Shown here in pieces: positions 1 to 6,709 of a stretch of DNA of 64,000 nucleotides. The position numbers and the translations under genes are program-made. A model generated the notes under the pieces. It was given only the letters and a program-made list of their open reading frames with translations. It did no database searches and had not been told where the DNA came from. This stretch comes from an uncultured Flavobacteriaceae bacterium. Lineage in GTDB: Bacteria > Bacteroidota > Bacteroidia > Flavobacteriales > Flavobacteriaceae. The stretch covers positions 1 through 64,000 of the forward strand of contig CANLWG010000011.1 of assembly GCA_947494715.1 (NCBI GenBank). The letters run 5' to 3'. The first letter of the stretch is position 1, and each line of letters starts with the position of its first letter.

Positions 1-1
1 T

Positions 2-505
2 GATGGAAACCAGTTGACCTCCTTGGAGCTTCCCGACAGCGTCACCCACATCGGGGATTGGGCGTTTCGTGGAAACCTATCGATTACCAGGGGCAATCAA
101 AAGATACATATGGTAGACGGTATCGCTACCATCCTGAGGAAAAAGAAAAAAGTCGGTGAATTCCAAGTTTATGAGGGCAAGTTCTTCAACTCCAACCGAA
201 AATGTTACGTAGCAAAAAAGGGGGAGTATTCGGCACATGCAGATACTCTAAGACAGGCCATTGAGGATGTAAACTTCAAGTTCATGCAGGAAAGCATGGA
301 TGTATCCGAAGTAGTGGAGGAAGTCAAAAAGACCAACAAATTGACCATTTCCCAATTCAGGATTATCACCGGTGCCTGTAGTGCGGGCTGTGCCAACTTT
401 TTGAATGGCAAAAACCTTCAAATAACGGAATTGCCCTTGGACAAGGCTTTGGAATTGTTAAGAGGACAATTCGGATGGGAATCAATAAGAGAGGCGTTTG
501 GATGA
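2..505 (+). CDS. LRR (BspA-type) phage protein, 5' end outside window
   Basis: The frame is open to the left edge, so the N-terminus is missing; 167 residues are visible. The first ones (LTSLELPDSVTHIGDWAF) match a BspA-type leucine-rich repeat unit. They are followed by a basic stretch (RKKKKV) and a separate C-terminal region of about 120 residues that has no LRR. I know the C-terminal type (TISQFRIITGAC) only as a recurrent piece of Bacteroidota phage proteins and cannot name a function. The stop overlaps the next start (ATGA), so it is part of the early gene string. LRR units suggest protein binding, which is inference. Confidence 0.7.
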   Translation, partial: DGNQLTSLELPDSVTHIGDWAFRGNLSITRGNQKIHMVDGIATILRKKKKVGEFQVYEGKFFNSNRKCYVAKKGEYSAHADTLRQAIEDVNFKFMQESMDVSEVVEEVKKTNKLTISQFRIITGACSAGCANFLNGKNLQITELPLDKALELLRGQFGWESIREAFG

Positions 506-834
506 ACACTTATCAAGATTCCCACGGGAACCGCCATCCCCAGTCCCGTATCGAAAGAAAGATCCGTGTTGCCAAGGAAAAGAAATTGGAGCAACAAAGA
601 TTCGAGCACGGCTTCAATTTCTGCGAGCACGAGGGATGCGGGAAAAACGGGAACGACACCTACCTGGACTGCTCACATCAGGTATCCGTGAAGGAGGCCA
701 AGGAAACCGGTAGGACGGAACTATGCTGGACGATTTCCAATATCAGGATCCTGTGCAGAAAATGCCACGCCAGATACGATAAGAACGATTTACAGTTTAA
801 CAAAGAAATTGAAAATGGACCAGTTACAGCTTGA
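502..834 (+). CDS. HNH-like zinc-binding protein
   Basis: 110 aa. I chose the ATG at 502 because it overlaps the previous stop as ATGA; an in-frame start at 475 lies inside the upstream gene. The protein has a basic N-terminus and two zinc-knuckle-like pairs (CEHEGC near the middle and CRKCH near the end), with a DCSH histidine and a central N between them. This arrangement fits the HNH/treble-clef fold used by phage nucleases and recombination (NinG-like) proteins. Nuclease activity is inferred from the motif layout. It lies among small early genes and is co-directional with them. Confidence 0.6.
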   Translation: MNTYQDSHGNRHPQSRIERKIRVAKEKKLEQQRFEHGFNFCEHEGCGKNGNDTYLDCSHQVSVKEAKETGRTELCWTISNIRILCRKCHARYDKNDLQFNKEIENGPVTA

Positions 835-1057
835 GCTTAAAATAGGAACGGTACGAAAAGCGGTCAAGGAAGCATATGACCAGATGCCCAAGCGTTTTGG
901 AGTATTGACCCTCTGCCTTACCGCGCGAAGCATATTGAACCGCATGACCCTTGACGGGACCATCTTAAGGAGATTACGAGAACTCCGGGACGATAAGATC
1001 CTAAACTATGTAGTCATCGATACAGTGAACTCCATTTACGAAAAAATAGAATCATGA
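815..1057 (+). CDS. small winged-helix-like protein
   Basis: 80 aa from the ATG at 815; a TTG two codons upstream is the alternative start. Residues about 30-70 (FGVLTLCLTARSIL, then DGTILRRLRELRDD) look like a winged helix-turn-helix with a recognition helix and wing. DNA binding is therefore plausible but not certain. The stop overlaps the following ATG (ATGA at 1054), indicating translational coupling with the nucleotidyltransferase-like gene. Confidence 0.55.
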   Translation: MDQLQLELKIGTVRKAVKEAYDQMPKRFGVLTLCLTARSILNRMTLDGTILRRLRELRDDKILNYVVIDTVNSIYEKIES

Positions 1058-1956
1058 AAGAAAAAACCATCAAAAAAGTCCTAAAGCAGAAAATTTCGGA
1101 TTGGGCCGATAGTGTAACCGATTCAAGGATAAAGAAAATAATCAACGAGCATACCATAATCACCGGTGGATCGATCGCATCGATGCTATTAAAGGAAACT
1201 GTGAACGATTTTGATGTTTATTTGGATGACAAGGAATCGGTAATAGCTTTGGCAAACTATTATATCAAAGGTATTAGAGGTATTTCCTTGATCGATGGAA
1301 AGGACTATCCCGGATTTGATTACAACGATCCATCAAATGATCTTTCAGCGGTCGATTACAACCATCAACTTGGAAGATGTGTCCATAATCTTGAAGAAGA
1401 AAGGGTAAAGTTCTTTATACCAGATGCAGGAGTATTAAAAATCGAAGTGGACGAAGAAGATAAGGACTGCAAAAAATTCCTACCAACGTTTTTTTCCGCA
1501 AATGCCATCACCCTTACCGATGATGTTCAGATAGTCATCCGGTTTCATGGTGAAGCCGAAAAGATCCATGAGAACTATGATTTCGTCCATGCCACGAATT
1601 ACTACATAAGCAAGAGCAACAAACTGGTGCTAAGGCAGGAAGCATTGACTGCATTACTGACCAAGGAATTGAGGTACATAGGGAGCAAATATCCATTGAC
1701 AAGTGTAATAAGGTCGAAAAAGTTCATTTTACGAGGTTTCACCTGTGGAGCTGGAACTTACCTTAAAATGTTGTACCAGGTCTCGTTACTGGACCTTAAC
1801 GACCTCACCGTTTTGGAAGACCAATTGGCAGGTGTCGATGTCGCCTATTTCGATTTGTTGATACAGGCACTTCAAAAAATGGAAAAAACAGGAAAGGAAC
1901 TCAACTATGGTTATCTGAGTACGATAATCGATAAAATATTCAACGACGAGGATTAA
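1054..1956 (+). CDS. Pol-beta-superfamily nucleotidyltransferase-like phage protein
   Basis: 300 aa. Residues about 35-58 carry the signature ITGGS followed about a dozen residues later by DFDVY, the GG[S/T]-x(n)-D-x-D pattern that binds NTP and metal in Pol-beta-type nucleotidyltransferases. A second block (FHGEAEKIHENYDFVHATNYY, around residues 165-185) is a stretch I recognise as conserved in viral proteins of this kind. The substrate cannot be read from sequence: tRNA, protein or a small nucleotide are all possible. The gene sits in the early region, coupled to the upstream small HTH-like gene. Confidence 0.65.
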   Translation: MKEKTIKKVLKQKISDWADSVTDSRIKKIINEHTIITGGSIASMLLKETVNDFDVYLDDKESVIALANYYIKGIRGISLIDGKDYPGFDYNDPSNDLSAVDYNHQLGRCVHNLEEERVKFFIPDAGVLKIEVDEEDKDCKKFLPTFFSANAITLTDDVQIVIRFHGEAEKIHENYDFVHATNYYISKSNKLVLRQEALTALLTKELRYIGSKYPLTSVIRSKKFILRGFTCGAGTYLKMLYQVSLLDLNDLTVLEDQLAGVDVAYFDLLIQALQKMEKTGKELNYGYLSTIIDKIFNDED

Positions 1957-1974
1957 CAATTAAACACTATAAAG

Positions 1975-2544
1975 ATGAAAAAAGTAAATGACTACCGCCC
2001 ACCGATTATCGAATTCACGGCAGAATCAAGACAAGTCCCAAATTCCTTGGGGGAATTTGAAAGCGATGACGATGCCAGATTGTTCATGGCGCAAAATCTT
2101 TTGGCCATTCAGACCAAACTTACCGCCACCCGTAAGATAGATGCCATGGAAAAACAGCTGCTGCGGGAGCAGTACGTTGGAGAACTGGAGGATGAACTGC
2201 CAGTCTATCGCAATGCCTACCGAGATGCCGTGAGCCATTTGGAAGCGGCCAAAAAATTGGAAAAGGACGCCAAGGAAATGGTAAACGCCAGTCTGAACAA
2301 GATCCAGCAATTGGCCGACGAGGTGAACGACGGAAAAACGGAAATAGAACTGGATTCGGCGACCACTTGGGAAGTCGTCCACAACGGTAAGAAATTCTAC
2401 TACACCTACATGGACGGTTCCATAAAACTGGCCAAGGTAACGGACGTACCTAGCTACGAGGTCGACGACCTGATTTCCACCAGCGAGAAGAACGGGCAAT
2501 ACTTTGCCAAGCTGATGGAGGTAGAGGTAAGCGAAGTTGGGTAG
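1975..2544 (+). CDS. hypothetical phage protein with central coiled coil
   Basis: 189 aa, acidic. Residues about 60-115 are rich in heptad-like Leu/Ala/Glu/Lys and probably form a coiled coil (for example HLEAAKKLEKDAKEMVNASL). The C-terminal part (KKFYYTYMDGSIKLAK) looks like a small beta domain. No family recognised. It follows the nucleotidyltransferase-like gene after 18 bases, and its end overlaps the HNH gene by 8 bases. Confidence 0.6.
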   Translation: MKKVNDYRPPIIEFTAESRQVPNSLGEFESDDDARLFMAQNLLAIQTKLTATRKIDAMEKQLLREQYVGELEDELPVYRNAYRDAVSHLEAAKKLEKDAKEMVNASLNKIQQLADEVNDGKTEIELDSATTWEVVHNGKKFYYTYMDGSIKLAKVTDVPSYEVDDLISTSEKNGQYFAKLMEVEVSEVG

Positions 2545-2875
2545 GCTTAGGAGCAGAAGGGGTAGAAAATCCAGGTACTTGAAACTGTTGAGGAACAATC
2601 CCTATTGGGACACGGTAAGGAGGAAAGCGAAGATCCGGGACAATTTCCAATGTGTCATGAAGCGCTGCGGGAAGAAACACGGACTTGAGACCCATCATAT
2701 CACTTACAAGGTGAACGGAAAAAGTATCGTGGGAAAGGAACTTGAAAATATGGACTGGATGGCCACTCTTTGCGAGGACTGCCATACGGATTCGCACTTC
2801 ATTCCGAACCATGTTTTCAACCCTAGGAACCCCAAAAAATTAACGGTAAGCCGATATAAAAGATCCAAAGGTTGA
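2537..2875 (+). CDS. HNH endonuclease family protein
   Basis: 112 aa. There is no ATG before the conserved core, so TTG at 2537 is the likely start; a purine-rich GAGGTAGAGG lies just upstream. After a very basic N-terminus (RLRSRRGRKSRYLK) the HNH core follows: a Cys pair (CVMKRC), ETHHI, a central N, and LCEDCHTDSH. The Cys pairs bind structural zinc, and HHI...H would form the beta-beta-alpha-metal nuclease site. Phages use such enzymes for packaging-linked nicking, homing or host DNA degradation; which applies here is unknown. Confidence 0.7.
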   Translation: MGRLRSRRGRKSRYLKLLRNNPYWDTVRRKAKIRDNFQCVMKRCGKKHGLETHHITYKVNGKSIVGKELENMDWMATLCEDCHTDSHFIPNHVFNPRNPKKLTVSRYKRSKG

Positions 2876-3060
2876 AACGGTGCGATGGGCTATCCCTAGG
2901 GGAATTGGAGGAAGTAAAAAAGGACGAGGTAAAATACCTCTTCGATATCCTGGCCAATAATGGATTGAGCAACATCGCCAAGGAAACGGGATACGGAATA
3001 CATTTCATCCAAGGCACATTGAAGAATTACAAATTGTTGAAGTATAAAAAAGAGGCTTAG
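2872..3060 (+). CDS. small helix-turn-helix-like protein
   Basis: 62 aa, with a TTG start overlapping the upstream TGA (TTGA). The segment YLFDILANNGLSNIAKETG followed by HFIQGTLKNYKLL has the spacing of a tri-helical HTH, the second helix being NIAKETG and the third IHFIQGTL. Probably DNA binding, perhaps a regulator of the methyltransferase gene that starts 15 bases downstream. Function is inference. Confidence 0.5.
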   Translation: MKRCDGLSLGELEEVKKDEVKYLFDILANNGLSNIAKETGYGIHFIQGTLKNYKLLKYKKEA

Positions 3061-3075
3061 CCATCTTCAAAAATT

Positions 3076-4161
3076 ATGAGACATGGATCATTGTTTTCAG
3101 GAATCGGTGGTTTTGACCTTGCGGCTGAGTGGATGGGATGGGAGAATGTCTTCCATTGCGAGTGGAACGATTTCGGACAGAGGATATTAAAACATTACTG
3201 GCCCAGGGCCAAAAGTTATGGAGACATTACAAAAACAGATTTCACTATTTGGAGAGGAAGGATCGACATCCTTACGGGGGGATTTCCCTGCCAGCCATAC
3301 TCACAGGCCGGGAAGCGAAGGGGAAAGGATGATGACCGCCACCTCTGGCCGGAAATGCTTAGAGCGGTTCGGGAGATTGAGCCGACTTGGATCGTGGGCG
3401 AGAACGTTCGCGGACTTGTTAATTGGAACGGGGGAATGGTATTCGACGAGGTGCAATCTGACCTGGAAACTAAAGGGTACGAAGTCCTTCCGCTATTACT
3501 TCCAGCTTGCGCCGTCAATGCCCCCCACCGAAGGGACAGAATCTGGTTTGTTGCCCACTCCGATGGCCCAATCGAGGAAAACGGACAAAGAAAAGACCTT
3601 GAAACGAAAAGAGAAATACGGCGGGATGAAAAGGGCGATGTATCTGGAGAATTATTTGGCAATGGGGCTGCTTCCCACGCCCAGGGCGTGGGAAGTTCTA
3701 GGGGGTCCACAAAAAGTAACGGGAAAGAGGAAAACGCGTCCCTCCGGACAGACATACAGTGCCAGTCTGAACGATTTGGCCTACAGCGGACTTTTACCAA
3801 CTCCAAAGGCATACGAAGCGGGGGATTGTCCGAGCGAAAGGAAGAGAACGACCCCATCAATGGAATCAATGGCAAAAATGGGAATGTTGCCCACACCCGC
3901 AGCGGCGGACGGATTCAAGACAACGAGCAACAGCAAACAAAAGAATCTGAACATGCTCGCACCGGTTGGGAGCGGTTCCCAACTCAATCCCCGGTTTGTT
4001 CTCGAAATGATGGGCTTTCCGAGCGATTGGACCGAATTACCTTTCCTAAATGGAGAAGCGAGAGCATCAAAGGGGCTGGAAACGCTATAGTCCCACAAGT
4101 GGCATTTGAGATTTTCAAAGCGATAGAAACGATGCAATATGACCTGGAGAGAAAATTGTAG
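3076..4161 (+). CDS. DNA (cytosine-5) methyltransferase, phage type
   Basis: 361 aa. C5-cytosine methyltransferase motifs appear in order: motif I LFSGIGGFDLA (residues 6-16), motif IV GGFPCQPYSQ with catalytic Cys (near 70), motif VI ENVRG (near 108), motif VIII RRDRIWFVAHS (near 153), and motif X GNAIVPQVA near the C-terminus. It would methylate cytosine in phage DNA using SAM. The part between VIII and X, where a target recognition domain belongs, is unusually Gly/Ser/Asn/Glu-rich and contains VAHS-like repeats. An 873-base second frame is open through that region, and I believe it is also a gene. The target site is not predictable. Confidence 0.88.
   Translation: MRHGSLFSGIGGFDLAAEWMGWENVFHCEWNDFGQRILKHYWPRAKSYGDITKTDFTIWRGRIDILTGGFPCQPYSQAGKRRGKDDDRHLWPEMLRAVREIEPTWIVGENVRGLVNWNGGMVFDEVQSDLETKGYEVLPLLLPACAVNAPHRRDRIWFVAHSDGPIEENGQRKDLETKREIRRDEKGDVSGELFGNGAASHAQGVGSSRGSTKSNGKEENASLRTDIQCQSERFGLQRTFTNSKGIRSGGLSERKEENDPINGINGKNGNVAHTRSGGRIQDNEQQQTKESEHARTGWERFPTQSPVCSRNDGLSERLDRITFPKWRSESIKGAGNAIVPQVAFEIFKAIETMQYDLERKL
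3218..4090 (+). CDS. nested gene inside the cytosine methyltransferase (LPTP-repeat protein)
   Basis: 290 aa, fully inside the methyltransferase gene in the +1 frame, starting at an ATG (METLQKQISLFG). It reads like a real protein: a W/F/Y-rich folded segment (SWARTFADLLIGTGEWYS, then LTWKLKGT, near residues 58-86), four LLPTP or MLPTP repeats spaced 30-45 residues apart, and a C-terminal block (LNPRFVLEMMGFPSDW). I recognise this type from phages, where it accompanies or overlaps Dcm-like genes. Its C-terminus resembles regions of phage C5 methyltransferases, so it may supply target recognition; that is inference. The nesting means a mutation in this region usually alters both proteins. Confidence 0.6.
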   Translation: METLQKQISLFGEEGSTSLRGDFPASHTHRPGSEGERMMTATSGRKCLERFGRLSRLGSWARTFADLLIGTGEWYSTRCNLTWKLKGTKSFRYYFQLAPSMPPTEGTESGLLPTPMAQSRKTDKEKTLKRKEKYGGMKRAMYLENYLAMGLLPTPRAWEVLGGPQKVTGKRKTRPSGQTYSASLNDLAYSGLLPTPKAYEAGDCPSERKRTTPSMESMAKMGMLPTPAAADGFKTTSNSKQKNLNMLAPVGSGSQLNPRFVLEMMGFPSDWTELPFLNGEARASKGLETL

Positions 4162-4366
4162 ACCGATAATAGCAAAGGTACTTAAGGAGACCAAGGGCAA
4201 GGATGAAACGGAGATCAAAAATGCTCTAAAAGAATCCTATCCCTTTGGGGAAAGGAGAATGTGGCCCTACAAGGTATGGCTGGACGAGATAAAGCGCCAA
4301 AGGGGGCTTAAGAAATCAAAATCAAGTGATGTTTATGATCCCGATCAAATGAAAATGGAATTATGA
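4139..4366 (+). CDS. small conserved phage protein
   Basis: 75 aa, basic and Trp-containing (MTWRENCRPIIAKVLKET; GERRMWPYKVWLDEIKRQRG). It overlaps the end of the methyltransferase gene by 23 bases, and its stop overlaps the next ATG. I have seen similar short proteins next to Bacteroidota phage replication genes but know no function. Its basic, helical character would fit nucleic acid or partner-protein binding. Confidence 0.6.
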   Translation: MTWRENCRPIIAKVLKETKGKDETEIKNALKESYPFGERRMWPYKVWLDEIKRQRGLKKSKSSDVYDPDQMKMEL

Positions 4367-4542
4367 AAAAACTGATAATTGAAGCAAAACTTATAAGGGA
4401 AACACCCAACGCTTATAAACTGGATTGCGAGGGCGATATTGAATGGTTCCCAAAATCACAGGTAACGTTCGACCCTAAAAAGGAAGAACTGGAGGCACCG
4501 GTATGGCTGTTGAAGGAGAGGTTTCCCAACGAAGAATTTTAA
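4363..4542 (+). CDS. small hypothetical protein (59 aa)
   Basis: An ATG overlapping the previous stop (ATGA) opens a 59-codon frame ending in TAA at 4540. The product begins MKKLIIEAKLIRETPNAYKL and contains a beta-rich centre (DIEWFPKSQVTF) and an acidic end (RFPNEEF). It fills the space between the 75-aa protein and the replication protein exactly, which supports it as a gene. The pattern resembles short phage proteins that depend on a host or replisome partner, but no family is recognised. Confidence 0.6.
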   Translation: MKKLIIEAKLIRETPNAYKLDCEGDIEWFPKSQVTFDPKKEELEAPVWLLKERFPNEEF

Positions 4543-4547
4543 CCGAT

Positions 4548-5279
4548 ATGGCCGAGGGAAAAAAATCATTTGTAGCCTATTGCGATTGGCTGGAGATATT
4601 CGAGGAACTGTCCGACGAGGAAGCCGGGAAATTGGCAAAGCACCTTCTTAGGTACGTCAATGACCAAGACCCAAGGATGGATGACAAGACCTTGAAAATA
4701 TGTTTCATACCTATCAAACAGGCTTTAAAAAGGGATCTTGGAAAGTATGAGGCCAAATTGGACGAAAGAAGCCTTTCGGGCAGATTGGGAAACCTAAAAA
4801 GATGGCATCCAGACCTTTATGAGATTTACGAATCGGGCGAAAAGGATTTGATAACCTTGGAGAATATCGCTAAAGATCGCAAAAAGTCGCAAATATCGCA
4901 TAGCGATAATAGCGAATCGCTAAAATCGCAAACGGTCGCAAACATCGCTGATAATGATAGTGTTAATGATAATGATAGTGTTAATGATATTCTTTTAAAA
5001 AAAGAAACAAAAGGAAAATTTGATTTCAAAAAAACGCTTTTGGATTTGAAAGTGGACAAACAACACCTTGAAGACTGGATAAAGGTCAGAAGGACGAAGA
5101 AACTGGCGAATACGGAAACAGCATTGAACAAATTTTTGGGCCAATGCGATAAATCCGATTTGACCGTCCCTGAAATAGTAAGGGTATGTGCCGAAAAAAG
5201 TTGGGGAGGTTTCAACCCCAACTGGTTGAAAAAGGACTTGATCCCAGCTGGAGAAAGAAGATTCGATATAAACAGATGA
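4548..5279 (+). CDS. replication initiator-like protein (DUF6291-type N-terminus)
   Basis: 243 aa from the ATG at 4548 (MAEGKKSFVAYCDW); an upstream in-frame ATG at 4503 overlaps the previous gene and is less likely. The N-terminus (WLEIFEELSDEEAGKLAKHL) matches the DUF6291-like domain of phage replication proteins. It is followed by a low-complexity S/N/D/K linker (about residues 107-150) and a C-terminal helical domain (FKKTLLDLKVDKQHLEDW). The linker DNA consists of phased TCGC iterons, so the gene probably carries the phage origin, as the lambda O gene does. The DnaC-like loader follows directly, which fits an initiator-loader pair. Confidence 0.65.
   Translation: MAEGKKSFVAYCDWLEIFEELSDEEAGKLAKHLLRYVNDQDPRMDDKTLKICFIPIKQALKRDLGKYEAKLDERSLSGRLGNLKRWHPDLYEIYESGEKDLITLENIAKDRKKSQISHSDNSESLKSQTVANIADNDSVNDNDSVNDILLKKETKGKFDFKKTLLDLKVDKQHLEDWIKVRRTKKLANTETALNKFLGQCDKSDLTVPEIVRVCAEKSWGGFNPNWLKKDLIPAGERRFDINR
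4867..4990 (+). other. probable phage replication origin: iterons plus A/T-rich tandem repeat
   Basis: TCGC recurs in direct orientation at 4867, 4877, 4887, 4896, 4917, 4926, 4936 and 4945, and inverted (GCGA) at 4903 and 4912. The spacing is mostly 9-10 bases, about one helical turn. Directly after lie two perfect copies of an 18-bp A/T-rich unit (4951-4968 and 4969-4986), then an A-rich tract: a candidate unwinding region. The array lies in the linker-coding part of the initiator-like gene. Repeats and phasing are seen directly; origin function is inferred from lambda-like organisation. Confidence 0.6.
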
Positions 5280-5280
5280 C

Positions 5281-6201
5281 ATGGAGCAAGCAGGTAAAAT
5301 AGCGAACCAATTGACTGGGAAGATCATAGGCCCCAAGAAATATCAGGCCCTTAAAATGTTCGACCTTACGGATCTCAGCGAGGAGAACCTGGAGGCGTTC
5401 AAGCTTAATTTCAAGGATCTGACCATTGCCGAGGCCATTAAGATGGTGGAGGCATATGAGGCCAAATACTCCCACGCCACCGGGGAAAGTGCAAAAAAGG
5501 TCGCCGAATATTTCGAAAGGATAAACGCGCCGGAAAAACCAAAGGAGAAAAAGGAGCTTACCAAGGAGATACTTTGGAAAATGTTCGATGACAACTACAC
5601 CTTGCAGAACAGCCCGAGCATGGAAAGCATGGTCAGGTATTCCAGAAACCCGGATAGTCTTGAGAACATCAAACCATTGATCTATTATTTCATCGGGGAT
5701 TTTGAAAATTTCAAGAAGTGTAAAAGGCTTTCCAAATTATCCGAACCCAGTTTTGAAAAGGGTCTCCTTATTATCGGCGGATATGGCAATGGTAAAACGT
5801 CCGTCATGAAAGCCCTACAGACAAGCCTTGCCCGAACAAATATATCCTTCAAGACCAAATCCACCAACGACCTGGTGAACATCTACGAGGGTTGTGAAAA
5901 CCAAGGGGAGAAGGATGAATTCTGGCAGACCTTCAACAGCGGCACATGGAATTTTGACGATATCCTAACGGAAAGGGTAGCCAACAACTATGGCAAGGTC
6001 AATTTGATGAAGGATGTTTTGGAAGTGAGGTACGATAAAAAGAAAAGAACGTATTGCACCTGTAATTACAAGGACGGTACGGAGGAAAGCCTTCCTGAAG
6101 GACTGGCCCAATTCGGCGAGAAATACGGAAGCAGGGTATACGATAGATTGTTCGCGATGTTCAACATCGTGGAATTCAAGGGAAAGAGTTTTAGAAAATA
6201 A
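5281..6201 (+). CDS. AAA+ helicase loader (DnaC-like)
   Basis: 306 aa. The Walker A motif IGGYGNGKTS lies near residue 170; a possible second acidic site is FDDILTE near 218, though a classic Walker B is not obvious. The N-terminal half is helical with a charged linker (NAPEKPKEKKELTKE). The C-terminus (YGSRVYDRLFAMFNIVEF) resembles the arginine-finger/sensor part of DnaC/IstB-type ATPases. It follows the initiator-like gene at once, so it probably loads the host replicative helicase DnaB at the phage origin. The degenerate Walker B is the one odd point. Confidence 0.72.
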   Translation: MEQAGKIANQLTGKIIGPKKYQALKMFDLTDLSEENLEAFKLNFKDLTIAEAIKMVEAYEAKYSHATGESAKKVAEYFERINAPEKPKEKKELTKEILWKMFDDNYTLQNSPSMESMVRYSRNPDSLENIKPLIYYFIGDFENFKKCKRLSKLSEPSFEKGLLIIGGYGNGKTSVMKALQTSLARTNISFKTKSTNDLVNIYEGCENQGEKDEFWQTFNSGTWNFDDILTERVANNYGKVNLMKDVLEVRYDKKKRTYCTCNYKDGTEESLPEGLAQFGEKYGSRVYDRLFAMFNIVEFKGKSFRK

Positions 6202-6225
6202 GGTTGAACACCTAAACCACATACT

Positions 6226-6522
6226 ATGAGCGAAGAGGCCAAAAAATATTTTGAAAAGGAATATGTGCGACCGGAACATTTCGGAAAGGTAGGCTAAGAA
6301 CTTGTCATTATCCATAAAAAGTCCCGTGTACAGTTCTCCGAGCAAGACCTTTGGGAAACCATGCAATCCTTCTCCGACCATAGGTTAAGGGAGGTGCTGA
6401 TAACCTACACTAAGCAGTTGAAAAAACAAGGAACCCTGACCAAGGGTCAAAACGAAATCAAACTGGTAGAAAAATTCCTTTCTATAGAGAAAAAACTACC
6501 TAACAATATACAGGAGAGATGA
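6226..6522 (+). pseudogene. small phage gene split by an in-frame TAA
   Basis: An ATG at 6226 reads 23 codons (MSEEAKKYFEKEYVRPEHFG...) to TAA at 6295-6297. The same frame then stays open for 74 more codons with normal protein-like content (ELVIIHKKSRVQFSEQDLWE...) and ends in TGA at 6520, overlapping the next gene's ATG. The reading frame and the ATGA junction suggest one original 98-aa protein carrying a nonsense mutation. An internal ATG at 6361 could still start a 53-aa product. Other explanations are a sequencing error or programmed readthrough. Function unknown. Confidence 0.5.
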
Positions 6523-6707
6523 GCAAGACAATCAGAAAAACGATCCGGTTTCCAAAGGAAATCCACGACAAGATAACAGAATTGGGGAAGGAGCAAGATA
6601 GGAACTTCAGCAATATGGTACTGGTAATGGCAAAGAAGGTGCTGATGAACCCCGATTTCATATTGAACTTGAGACTGACCGGATACGAAGATCCAAAACG
6701 ACCATAG
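6519..6707 (+). CDS. ribbon-helix-helix (Arc-like) DNA-binding protein
   Basis: 62 aa. The N-terminal strand KTIRKTIRFPKEI, then helix IHDKITELGKEQ, turn, and helix FSNMVLVMAKKVL is the ribbon-helix-helix pattern of Arc/MetJ-type regulators, which bind DNA as dimers through the N-terminal strand. It would regulate phage genes, perhaps its own operon. Its ATG overlaps the preceding stop. Confidence 0.65.
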   Translation: MSKTIRKTIRFPKEIHDKITELGKEQDRNFSNMVLVMAKKVLMNPDFILNLRLTGYEDPKRP

Positions 6708-6709
6708 CC

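Noticed and set aside
3216-3896. 226-codon minus-strand ORF across the methyltransferase gene
   Set aside because: It lacks recognisable protein blocks and is rich in Ser/Pro/Arg, as expected for the complement of the two plus-strand frames.
4867-4990. CRISPR array
   Set aside because: Units are 4-base cores at helical spacing and an 18-bp tandem inside a gene; no 20-40 bp repeats with unique spacers and no cas genes.
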